Origin: Kiritimatiellales bacterium
GTDB taxonomy: Bacteria; Verrucomicrobiota; Kiritimatiellia; Kiritimatiellales; Pontiellaceae
Reading direction: 5' to 3'
DNA length: 5,293 nt
Assembly: GCA_030588285.1 (NCBI GenBank)
Contig: JAUUYK010000091.1
Coordinates: 1 to 5,293, forward strand
Part shown: piece by piece, positions 1 through 5,293 of the stretch
How the letters are laid out: the number at the start of each line of letters is the position of its first letter
Position numbering within the stretch: the first letter of the stretch is position 1
Made by a program: the position numbers and the translations under genes
The notes under the pieces: generated by a model
What the model saw: the letters and a program-made list of their open reading frames with translations, nothing else
What the model was told of the DNA's origin: nothing
Database searches by the model: none

Positions 1-2
1 AC

Positions 3-917
3 GATCGGGTACATACCCCCATCTTACGTGGCGTTGATCCAAAATATGAACGGTCTGTGAGCCGGGTTCCGGAAAGTATTATTGCTGGCACGTTTGCCGT
101 TGAGGATGATCAGATTGTGGTGGGTAGCGATTTGGCGAACCGGCTCAATATCTGGGTGGGCGATAAACTGACGGTTTATTCGCCGCAGAGTTTTGTGGCA
201 GAGGATGAAATCCGTTTGCCGGAGGAACTGACGGTTTCGGGAATTTTCCATGTGGGGATGTATGAATATGATGTCGGATTTGTTTTCACATCGATCGAAA
301 CCGCCCGGTCGCTCTATGACGTGGAGCAGGGGGTCCATTCCATTCAGGTGATGCTCGACGATCCGATGATGGCGGCGGTGGCGGCGATGGAAATTCATAA
401 AGAGTTGGGCGTCGGCTTTTTCCCGCGTACGTGGATGGAAATGCACAGTCAGATTTTTGCCGCGTTACACGTGGAAAAAAATATGATGTTTTTCCTGTTG
501 GCGTTTGTGGCGCTCGTGGCCGCATTTAGCATTACGAACACCCTCATCACACTCACGGTTCAGAAAACGCGTGAGATTGGGTTGCTCAAATCGCTCGGGT
601 TTGGAAATGGCGGTTTAACGGGTATCTTTTTCTGGATGGGGTTGATTCAGGGGATTATTGGAAATTTGTTTGGGGTGGGGCTCGCGATGCTGGTGCTGAA
701 ATTTAGAAATGAGTTGCTCACGTTTATGTCGCGTGAATTTAGTTTGGAATTGCTTCCCCCGGAGTTGTATCAGTTGAGTAAATTGCCGTCGCACACCATG
801 CCTTCGGATGTGATGATTGTCTGTGGGCTTGTGATGGTTTTCTGCACCTTGGCCGGGTTGGTTCCGGCTTTTCGTGCCGCGCGGATGGAGCCCGTTGATG
901 CGTTGAGGTATGAGTAG
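3..917 (+). CDS. LolC/LolE-type lipoprotein-releasing ABC transporter permease (5'-truncated)
   Basis: Inner-membrane permease of the LolCDE type, which extracts lipoproteins from the inner membrane for transfer to the outer membrane, powered by a LolD ATPase not in view. The frame is open to the left edge (304 residues visible), so the true start is outside; the GTG at 57 is only internal. Seen: PILRGVDPKYE near the visible start, like the LolC/E 'LRGI/VDP' segment; a periplasmic MacB-like domain with GIFHVGMYEYD, close to the family 'GIF.tGMyEYD' motif; then three membrane segments at about visible residues 160-185, 205-232 and 269-290; a QKTREIGLLKSLG loop after the first (FtsX-domain coupling region); and a C-terminus PAFRAARMEPVDALRYE typical of the family. 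A full LolC/E has about 400 residues and one further N-terminal membrane helix, lost here. LolC versus LolE cannot be decided. It converges on the doxX-like gene with no visible terminator. Confidence 0.88.
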   Translation, partial: DRVHTPILRGVDPKYERSVSRVPESIIAGTFAVEDDQIVVGSDLANRLNIWVGDKLTVYSPQSFVAEDEIRLPEELTVSGIFHVGMYEYDVGFVFTSIETARSLYDVEQGVHSIQVMLDDPMMAAVAAMEIHKELGVGFFPRTWMEMHSQIFAALHVEKNMMFFLLAFVALVAAFSITNTLITLTVQKTREIGLLKSLGFGNGGLTGIFFWMGLIQGIIGNLFGVGLAMLVLKFRNELLTFMSREFSLELLPPELYQLSKLPSHTMPSDVMIVCGLVMVFCTLAGLVPAFRAARMEPVDALRYE

Positions 918-924
918 ACTGGGG

Positions 925-1380
925 CTAACGGAATCGTCTTTTGTAGAGTATCCACTCGGGGAGCGTGTATTTTCCGGTTCCAATAAAGAACAGACTTAAG
1001 ATGATGATGGTGGTCTCCAAGGCGTGAGAATGGATGAAAAATGAACCGTTGAGATTGATGTGATTTCCCAGGGCAATTGCAAGAATGGAGAGAAGAAGAA
1101 AGCATGAGGTTCGCATGAAAACGCCAAGGATTAGCAATGCGCCACCGATCAGCTCTATAAACATGGCAAAAAATCCCAACGTTGTTGGGGCAAAGTGGAC
1201 TCCATAAATAGAAAGGGTGCTTCCGAGTTCGAACCATCTATCTGGGCCGGCTTGTAGCTTAGTGATTCCAAGAATGACAAATTCGATACCAACCCCGATG
1301 CGGAGAATAAGCAGTCCAATATCCACCCCTTTTTTATTTATGGGGTGATGGGATGGGGTTGATTTGACTTTTATTTTCAT
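925..1380 (-). CDS. DoxX family membrane protein
   Basis: Small integral membrane protein of the DoxX/DoxD-like superfamily, 151 residues from the chosen ATG. Four hydrophobic helices are visible at about residues 20-42, 66-87, 90-107 and 121-136. The first carries the family pattern of an Arg followed by Gly-rich helix and G-x-x-K-L (LRIGVGIEFVILGITKL), and the C-terminus has the usual GTGKYTLPEWI-type ending. An upstream in-frame ATG at 1429-1431 would add 17 polar residues, but the ATG at 1378-1380 is preceded by GGGAG with a 7-base spacer, so I chose it. Family members have been linked to redox or sulfur metabolism and stress tolerance in some bacteria, but no specific substrate can be inferred here. 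It is a single-gene unit, divergent from the repeat-protein/mla cluster and convergent with the Lol-type permease. Its role is not deducible from context. Confidence 0.85.
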   Translation of the reverse strand: MKIKVKSTPSHHPINKKGVDIGLLILRIGVGIEFVILGITKLQAGPDRWFELGSTLSIYGVHFAPTTLGFFAMFIELIGGALLILGVFMRTSCFLLLSILAIALGNHINLNGSFFIHSHALETTIIILSLFFIGTGKYTLPEWILYKRRFR

Positions 1381-1387
1381 AATAGAT

Positions 1388-1392
1388 CTCCC
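1388..1392 (-). promoter_or_regulatory. Ribosome binding site of the doxX-like gene
   Basis: On the minus strand this reads GGGAG, 7 bases before the ATG at 1380-1378. It decides the start, because the alternative ATG at 1431-1429 has no comparable purine run before it. Confidence 0.7.
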
Positions 1393-1473
1393 TTTGAACC
1401 ATTCTTTAGTGTAGATCCTGCAAAGTAGCATGAATTATGCCGAAATATGGCAAATAGAGTGAGTAAGAATGGG

Positions 1474-1498
1474 TTGACAAAAAAGGGTTTCGTATTAT
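1474..1498 (+). promoter_or_regulatory. Possible promoter of the repeat-protein/mla cluster
   Basis: TTGACA at 1474-1479 is a perfect sigma70-type -35 hexamer. The best nearby -10-like hexamer, TATTAT at 1493-1498, is only 13 bases downstream, shorter than the usual 16-18, while the 17-base position holds a T-rich run instead. The element lies about 75-100 bases before the first gene of the cluster. The -35 box is seen; the promoter function is inference. Confidence 0.3.
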
Positions 1499-1572
1499 TT
1501 TTCTGGTCCTGAGAAGAGCGGTAGATATCAATTTGGTTTTTATTAAAAAAACGGGTTAGTTCGGTCTGTTTT

Positions 1573-2904
1573 ATGAGTTTGATGAGTGGAGTTTATTTCG
1601 TGAGGAACTGGTTTTACATAGGAATATGGATGGTTATGTGGTCTGCCCTATCAGTGCGGGCGGGATTCGATGGCGATCCAATTTATGCGAATAAGGTGGA
1701 AGCCAACGGCGCGAGTTTTTATGCATGGCGACCGTTTTATTCCAGCTCAGTGGAGGATAAAGAGCGCTGGCGGAAGGACTACCTCTGGCCGTTGTATACA
1801 AAAAAGGGGTTTAAGGAGGAGGAGTATAGTCGCTTCCTCTTTTTTGGGTATAAGACCGATTTTTCGAAGGACACGGAACGGGAGCGCACGTGGGTGATCC
1901 CCTTTTATTTCCAAGGAACTTCGGCGAACAACGAAAATTATTTTGCCCTCTTCCCGATCGGCGGAACCATCTACGAGTTTCTCGGGCGGGACAAGGTCTC
2001 GTTCGTGCTGTTTCCGCTCTACGGAAAATCGCATGTGAACGATGTATATACGACCAGTATTCTCTGGCCGATCGGCTCAAAATCATCGGGTGAAAAGGTG
2101 ACGCGGTTTCGGATTTGGCCCTTTTATGGCTCTTCGAGTCTGCTGAATGAATACGATAAAAAGTTTGTGCTGTGGCCGATTTATAATTCGGTGGATTATA
2201 CGAACGACCGCAATCCCGGCGGCGGATTTATTCTGTTTCCGTTCTATGGAAAAGTGAGTACCGAGCAAGCCGATACCTATTGGGTTATTCCCCCGTTATT
2301 TCGATATATGCGTAGCGAGGAGCAGTGGATTATTCACGGCCCGTGGCCGTTTATTCAGTTGGCAGATGGGCCGATGAAAAAACAGATTTTCTGGCCCTTT
2401 TATGGGAAAAAAAGTCTGGGTACGCTGACGAAACAATATTGGGTTTGGCCGATGTTTTGTAATAATAAAACCGAGTACGCGGTTCATAATCAGCATCGGC
2501 GTACGATCGCTCCTTTTTTTGCGCACCAGACGGATGTCATTACCAAACCGACTGAAAACTATGAAGCGGGCGATGTGATTTCCAAATATTGGAAGATTTG
2601 GCCCCTGATGAGTTGGGAACGCAATTTTGAACGATCGCGCTTCCGAACCTTGGAACTTTGGCCGTTGCGCAACACGCCCGGAATCGAGCGAAACTGGGCG
2701 CCGTGGTGGACGCTTTATCGGCGTGTAAATACCGATGGGGAAGTGGGGCATCACGTGCTCTGGGGGCTCTATCGACAGACCCGCGCTCCAGAGCACTTTG
2801 AATGGAGCTTGCTCAAAGGCTTTGCTGGATATAAAAAGACAAATAATAATCATCGCTACCGACTCTTATTTATGTGGTTTGGCGATGAAGAGGAGCAGCC
2901 ATAA
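1573..2904 (+). CDS. Exported W-P-F-Y-G tandem-repeat protein of unknown function, first gene of the mla cluster
   Basis: No family recognised. The N-terminus looks like a signal peptide: hydrophobic run at about residues 14-28, then SVRA before GF, a plausible signal peptidase I site. No lipobox Cys is seen. From about residue 50 to 437 the protein consists of some 20 short units of about 19 residues, each with a core of hydrophobic, Trp or Phe, Pro, Phe/Leu/Ile, Tyr/Phe and often Gly (LWPLY, LFPLYGK, IWPFYG, LFPFYGK, FWPFYGK, LELWPL), separated by polar charged stretches. Core prolines include 54, 73, 110, 128, 148, 166, 183, 202, 223, 240, 259, 275, 293, 314, 344 and 364. I count 26 Trp in 443 residues. 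Such alternation suggests repeated beta-hairpins (solenoid, propeller or barrel), which is inference. The ATG at 1573 has no clear Shine-Dalgarno; a GTG at 1600 has GGAG 8 bases before it and leaves a neater signal peptide. Its stop lies 65 bases before the mlaE TTG, suggesting an envelope role with the Mla system. Confidence 0.8.
   Translation: MSLMSGVYFVRNWFYIGIWMVMWSALSVRAGFDGDPIYANKVEANGASFYAWRPFYSSSVEDKERWRKDYLWPLYTKKGFKEEEYSRFLFFGYKTDFSKDTERERTWVIPFYFQGTSANNENYFALFPIGGTIYEFLGRDKVSFVLFPLYGKSHVNDVYTTSILWPIGSKSSGEKVTRFRIWPFYGSSSLLNEYDKKFVLWPIYNSVDYTNDRNPGGGFILFPFYGKVSTEQADTYWVIPPLFRYMRSEEQWIIHGPWPFIQLADGPMKKQIFWPFYGKKSLGTLTKQYWVWPMFCNNKTEYAVHNQHRRTIAPFFAHQTDVITKPTENYEAGDVISKYWKIWPLMSWERNFERSRFRTLELWPLRNTPGIERNWAPWWTLYRRVNTDGEVGHHVLWGLYRQTRAPEHFEWSLLKGFAGYKKTNNNHRYRLLFMWFGDEEEQP
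1588..1591 (+). promoter_or_regulatory. Ribosome binding site favouring an internal GTG start of the repeat protein
   Basis: GGAG followed by an 8-base spacer and GTG at 1600-1602, in frame with the ATG at 1573. Starting there would give an N-terminus of (M)RNWFYIG, a short positive n-region directly before the hydrophobic core, a more usual signal-peptide layout than the nine extra residues from the ATG. The region before 1573 has no comparable purine run at the right distance. Confidence 0.4.
1720..2883 (+). repeat. Protein-level tandem repeat array, about 20 units of about 19 residues
   Basis: Within the unassigned gene. The distance between successive core prolines is mostly 16-21 residues (for example 18, 20, 18, 17, 19, 21, 17, 19, 16, 18). 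One unit near residue 92 has Gly where Pro is expected (LFFGYK). A longer unit at about residues 314-344 carries an insert of about 12 residues (around TKPTENYEAGD). The last units, from about residue 377, are more diverged and lose the Pro (VLWGLY, LLFMWFG). The repeats are diverged at DNA level, so they are old and not a recent slippage array. Confidence 0.75.
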
Positions 2905-2929
2905 TCCGTTTTCCCATAGATTATATCAG

Positions 2930-2958
2930 CTATCCCATCCGATCAGCGGAGCGGATAG
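2930..2958 (+). promoter_or_regulatory. Stem-loop just upstream of the mlaE TTG start
   Basis: CTATCC at 2930-2935 pairs with GGATAG at 2953-2958, then a 2x2 mismatch, then TCCG at 2938-2941 pairs with CGGA at 2947-2950 around an ATCAG loop: ten pairs in all. The last base of the stem touches the GGGAG ribosome binding site (2958-2962). It has no T-run, so it is not an intrinsic terminator. It could tune mlaE translation or mark an RNA-processing point. It could also be chance if this stretch is really coding. Confidence 0.35.
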
Positions 2959-2962
2959 GGAG
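2958..2962 (+). promoter_or_regulatory. Ribosome binding site supporting the mlaE TTG start
   Basis: GGGAG with a 7-base spacer before TTG at 2970-2972, the same motif and spacing as in front of the doxX-like gene on the other strand. An ATG at 2965 lies between them but is in the wrong frame for mlaE. Confidence 0.5.
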
Positions 2963-2969
2963 TCATGTA

Positions 2970-3713
2970 TTGCACTTGTTTCACAATACCGGACACGCCT
3001 TTTTCATGCTGTTGGAGGCCACGTGGTTTATTCGGTTTGCATTTGGCAAGCGCAGTCGCCATGAAACCTTTACACAGCTCTATATTACCGGCATCAAAAG
3101 CTTGGCCGTGATTACGGTGGTTGCTCTTTTCACGGGCATGATTCTAGCCCTCCAAACTGGGCTGGAGCTTCGGCGTTATGGACAGGAAGTGTACATTGGG
3201 TCGGCTGTTGCCGTTTCGATGATTCGAGAAATGGGGCCCTTTATGACCGGGCTCATTATCTCGGCCAGCGTGGGATCGGCGATCGCCGCGCAGATTGGAA
3301 CCATGACGGTGTCGGAGGAGGTTTCTGCACTGGAAGTAATGAGTATTAATCCCAATCGTTTTCTGGTGATGCCGCGTTTGGTTGCGCTGGTGATCATGAT
3401 GCCGATTCTGTCGGTATATACCAATATTCTAGGCATTTTAGGTGGCGCATTAGTGGGGACCACGCAACTCGGCGTTTCGGTGCAAGCCTATATGGATAAT
3501 GCCACGCAGTTCGCAACCAATAAGGACCTTTATGTCGGGCTTTTTAAGGCCTTCATCTTTGGCATTATTATTACCACGGTTTCCTGCCATCAAGGTTTTA
3601 TCACAACCGAAGGTGCGGTGGGCGTGGGGCGTGCCACTCGAAGTTCCGTTATCATCTCGTTTCTCGTTATTTTGGTTTTGGGTTATGTGATCACAAGGAT
3701 GTTCTATTTATGA
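2970..3713 (+). CDS. mlaE: MlaE-type phospholipid ABC transporter permease
   Basis: Inner-membrane permease of the Mla/MCE lipid transport system, which exchanges phospholipid between the inner membrane and the MCE protein using the MlaF ATPase. Counting from TTG (247 residues): several membrane segments (about 43-62, 92-112, 136-160, 190-207, 226-243); REMGP at 86-90, matching the family REL/MGP; GSAIAAQIGTMTVSEEVSALEVM at 102-124, the coupling-helix signature facing the ATPase; INPNRFLVMPR at 126-136; and a C-terminal EGAVGVGRATRSSV like the family 'GA.GVGRATT..V'. Q108 stands where Glu is usual. The TTG start has a good ribosome binding site, but the frame stays open upstream from 2889 and the codons there (IDYISYPIRSAERIGSH) look like the missing amphipathic N-terminal helix of the family, which has about 260 residues. 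The true start may thus be a non-standard ATA (2901) or ATC (2904). The stop overlaps mlaF by 4 bases (ATGA). Confidence 0.93.
   Translation: MHLFHNTGHAFFMLLEATWFIRFAFGKRSRHETFTQLYITGIKSLAVITVVALFTGMILALQTGLELRRYGQEVYIGSAVAVSMIREMGPFMTGLIISASVGSAIAAQIGTMTVSEEVSALEVMSINPNRFLVMPRLVALVIMMPILSVYTNILGILGGALVGTTQLGVSVQAYMDNATQFATNKDLYVGLFKAFIFGIIITTVSCHQGFITTEGAVGVGRATRSSVIISFLVILVLGYVITRMFYL
3695..3699 (+). promoter_or_regulatory. Ribosome binding site of mlaF
   Basis: AAGGA lies 10 bases before the ATG at 3710, inside the end of mlaE. It supports the start that overlaps the mlaE stop as ATGA, a usual sign of translational coupling. Confidence 0.55.
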
Positions 3714-4474
3714 TCCGTTTCGAAAATGTAACCAAAGTGCTCGGCCGTAAAATCATCTTGGATCAAATTGATTTTGAGGTGGGAAAGGGCGAAACCTTTG
3801 TCATTGTCGGGCTTTCTGGTGCGGGGAAAAGTGTGACTCTTAAGCACATGATTCGGCTCATGATACCGGATTCTGGAACCGTGTTTGTTGACGAAAAACC
3901 CATCAACTGGATCGGTCGATCTGAACTTCAGAATGTGCGATTAAAATTTGGTGTTTTATTCCAAAGTTCAGCCTTGCTGCAATGGATGAATGTTCGCGAT
4001 AACGTGGCACTGCCCTTGCGGGAACATACGAAAATGTCCGAAGAAGAAATTATCCGATTGGTGAACGAAAAACTTGAAATACTGGGGTTAGGCGATGCCG
4101 GGGATAAGTTTCCCTCAAACATTTCGGGCGGCATGCAAAAACGGGCGGGCCTTGCTCGGGCCATTATTATGAATCCTGAAATTGTGCTCTACGATGAGCC
4201 AACCTCGGGGCTCGATCCGGTAACCTCGCGGCTCATCGACAATTTAATCGTGAACATGCGGGATCAACTGGGTATAACCAGCGTGGTTGTAACGCACGAT
4301 TTACACAGTGCACTGGCTATTGGCTCACGAATTATGATGCTACACGAAGGCCGCATTGTGGAAAATGCCACGCCGGAAGGTTTTATCAGATCAAAAAATG
4401 CCACCGTGCAAAGTTTTCTCGCGTCGCAATACATTACGAAAAAAGGTAAATGGGAAAATTTAATCCATGAATAA
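3710..4474 (+). CDS. mlaF: MlaF-type phospholipid ABC transporter ATP-binding protein
   Basis: Cytoplasmic ATPase that drives the MlaE permease. All ABC motifs are intact in 254 residues: Walker A GLSGAGKS at 34-41; Q-loop Gln at 85 in LFQSSALLQWMNVRDNV, whose 'FQ..AL...M.V..NV' form is typical of MlaF/TTG2A proteins; signature ISGGMQKR at 138-145, where the MQKR ending separates this subfamily from most importers; Walker B IVLYDEPTSGLDP at 158-170 with catalytic Glu163; and switch His196 in VVVTHD. Length and C-terminus (ATPEGFIRSKNATVQSFL, then a short basic tail) fit the family. The ATG overlaps the mlaE stop by 4 bases and the stop overlaps the MCE gene by 8 bases, so the three are almost certainly cotranscribed and translationally coupled. 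Nothing looks broken. Confidence 0.96.
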   Translation: MIRFENVTKVLGRKIILDQIDFEVGKGETFVIVGLSGAGKSVTLKHMIRLMIPDSGTVFVDEKPINWIGRSELQNVRLKFGVLFQSSALLQWMNVRDNVALPLREHTKMSEEEIIRLVNEKLEILGLGDAGDKFPSNISGGMQKRAGLARAIIMNPEIVLYDEPTSGLDPVTSRLIDNLIVNMRDQLGITSVVVTHDLHSALAIGSRIMMLHEGRIVENATPEGFIRSKNATVQSFLASQYITKKGKWENLIHE

Positions 4475-5293
4475 AATCAAACGAGAAATCAGTATTGAAA
4501 TCTTAGTGGGGCTGTTCATGTTTGTCGTATTAATTTCCTTAGGGATATTCACGATTGTGCTGAGCAAGGAGGGTCTTTTTAAGAAAAGCTATTCCTATGA
4601 GTTTATTTTCAATGAAGTCAGCGGATTGCGCGAAGTCGACTACGTCTACCTGCGCGGTATGAATATTGGGCGGGTAAAACAAACCGCATTACAGATCAAT
4701 AATGTATGCGTTTATGTCACGCTTGATGTGCCGATAACCCTGCGTAATGGCTATAAAATCGATGTGGTGAATGCCACCATGTTGGGCGGTAAATTCCTGA
4801 AAATTAATGAAGGCCCCGTCAGTGCTCCAGAAATTGGTGAAAATATGACGATCCTTGGGTCGTTTCCCGTAGATGTAATTGAAGACCTTGGTGTCGCTGT
4901 AAATGGGCTGCAGAAGATGATCAATTCGGTGAGTGAAGGGCAGGGCACGCTAGGCAAACTTTTGAAAGATGACACGATGTATAATAATATGACGATGTTG
5001 AGCGACGATATAAAAATAATTATCGAACGGGTGAAACACGGCGAAGGATCCTTAGGAAAAATGCTCAAGGAAGACCGGCTCTATGATGAAGCGAGCACCT
5101 TAATAGAAAACCTTAGATTCATCAGCGAGGGGCTCCTCTCCGGGAAAGGGACCTTGGGCAAATTGATGACGGAAGATCTCGCCGCATACAATGATTTAAC
5201 CACCACCCTCTCTCATGTCCGTAGCATCTCTGAAAGTATCAACGCAGGGGAAGGTACACTTGGGCGACTGGTTCGTGATGCCAAGCTCTACGA
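4467..5293 (+). CDS. mlaD: MlaD-type MCE-domain lipid-binding protein (3'-truncated)
   Basis: Membrane-anchored periplasmic MCE protein that receives or delivers phospholipid at the MlaE permease. 275 codons are visible and the frame runs off the right edge. One N-terminal membrane helix (about residues 10-32) follows a short basic start (MNKIKRE). A single MCE domain spans about 43-120: YEFIFNEVSGLREVDYVYLRGMNIGRV matches the family 'F..v.GL..Gd.V...G..vG.V', followed by beta-rich sequence and NATMLGGKFLKINEG. From residue 158 tandem repeats begin with G-x-G-T/S-L-G-K/R-L/M and acidic residues and Tyr, at 158, 192, 226 and 261, spacing 34-35. Such repeats replace or extend the helical tail that in other MCE proteins forms the hydrophobic pore or needle. 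The start ATG overlaps the mlaF stop by 8 bases; GGGA 11 bases upstream is a weak ribosome binding site. A sibling mlaC/mlaB is not visible in the window. Confidence 0.9.
   Translation, partial: MNKIKREISIEILVGLFMFVVLISLGIFTIVLSKEGLFKKSYSYEFIFNEVSGLREVDYVYLRGMNIGRVKQTALQINNVCVYVTLDVPITLRNGYKIDVVNATMLGGKFLKINEGPVSAPEIGENMTILGSFPVDVIEDLGVAVNGLQKMINSVSEGQGTLGKLLKDDTMYNNMTMLSDDIKIIIERVKHGEGSLGKMLKEDRLYDEASTLIENLRFISEGLLSGKGTLGKLMTEDLAAYNDLTTTLSHVRSISESINAGEGTLGRLVRDAKLY
4938..5293 (+). repeat. Tandem GxGTLGKL repeats in the MCE protein
   Basis: Protein-level repeats within mlaD beginning at bases 4938, 5040, 5142 and 5247. Each opens with G-[QEK]-G-[TS]-L-G-[KR]-[LM], then charged residues and usually Tyr (DDTMY, EDRLY, DAKLY), then a likely helix of about 18 residues. 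Period is 34, 34 and 35 residues. At least four copies are present and the array continues past the window, so the total is unknown. The DNA copies differ at many third positions, so this is not a recent duplication. Confidence 0.8.

Larger units (their letters stand above)
1381..1572. other. Divergent intergenic region between the doxX-like gene and the repeat-protein/mla cluster
   Basis: About 190 non-coding bases that must hold the promoters for two divergent units. The region is AT-rich. Visible are a perfect TTGACA at 1474-1479 (+ strand), an AT run TATTAT at 1493-1498, TAGATA at 1522-1527 and TATTAA at 1541-1546. A small inverted repeat TGCC/GGCA lies at 1438-1441 and 1449-1452 with a 7-base centre, which could be a half-conserved operator but is too short to trust. 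No tRNA-like fold, terminator or long repeat was seen. Confidence 0.55.

Noticed and set aside
24..446. A 140-codon minus-strand open frame over the Lol-type permease
   Set aside because: The + strand frame has clear family motifs throughout; the minus product is rich in His and Arg with no domain, typical of an antisense shadow.
1438..1452. Inverted repeat TGCC-7-GGCA upstream of the doxX-like gene as a regulator site
   Set aside because: Four base pairs with a 7-base centre is expected by chance; no second copy was found in the region.
2296..2853. A 185-codon open frame on the minus strand inside the repeat-protein gene
   Set aside because: It lies antisense to a strongly patterned coding frame, has no recognisable motifs and no good ribosome binding site. 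The repeated codons on the + strand explain its openness.
2930..2958. Reading the hairpin before mlaE as an intrinsic terminator
   Set aside because: No T-run follows; the downstream sequence is GGGAGTC. An internal mismatch also weakens it.
2735..3064. A 109-codon + strand frame spanning the junction of the repeat protein and mlaE
   Set aside because: It overlaps both better-supported genes in another frame and has no family similarity that I can see.
4751..5068. A 105-codon minus-strand open frame over mlaD
   Set aside because: Antisense to the MCE domain and its repeats; Ser/Pro/Ile-rich shadow with no motifs.

Overview
The window reads as part of the chromosome of a Gram-negative, two-membrane bacterium. 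Five protein genes are visible, and at least three of them (a LolC/E-type permease, an MlaE-type permease with its MlaF ATPase, and an MCE-domain MlaD-type protein) belong to machines that move lipids or lipoproteins between the inner and outer membranes. Base composition is moderate. The gene order, the tandem GxGTLGKL repeats of the MCE protein and the Trp/Pro/Tyr-rich repeat protein fit the Verrucomicrobiota/Kiritimatiellota/Lentisphaerota area, but this placement is a guess from style and not from a marker gene.

Layout. Bases 3-917 (+) hold the C-terminal part of a lipoprotein-releasing-type ABC permease whose start lies off the left edge. It converges on a small DoxX-family membrane protein on the minus strand (925-1380); only 7 bases separate the two stop codons. 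A region of 192 bases (1381-1572) separates the divergent doxX-like gene from a rightward gene cluster that runs off the right edge.

That cluster starts with a 443-codon gene (1573-2904) that I cannot assign to a family. It encodes a probably exported protein built almost entirely from roughly 19-residue units with a [LIV][WF]P[FLI]Y(G) core. It is followed by mlaE (permease), mlaF (ATPase, 4-base ATGA overlap) and an mlaD-like MCE gene (8-base overlap), which is cut by the window end. The tight packing suggests one transcript and one function: retrograde or anterograde phospholipid traffic across the envelope, with the repeat protein as a candidate extra envelope component.

The most interesting points are the unassigned W-P-F/Y-Y-G repeat protein at the head of the mla cluster; the unusual start of mlaE, which is either a TTG behind a stem-loop or a rarer upstream ATA/ATC start overlapping the previous stop codon; and a Gln where MlaE-family permeases usually carry Glu in the coupling-helix motif. 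No RNA genes, CRISPR arrays, insertion sequences or convincing rho-independent terminators were seen.
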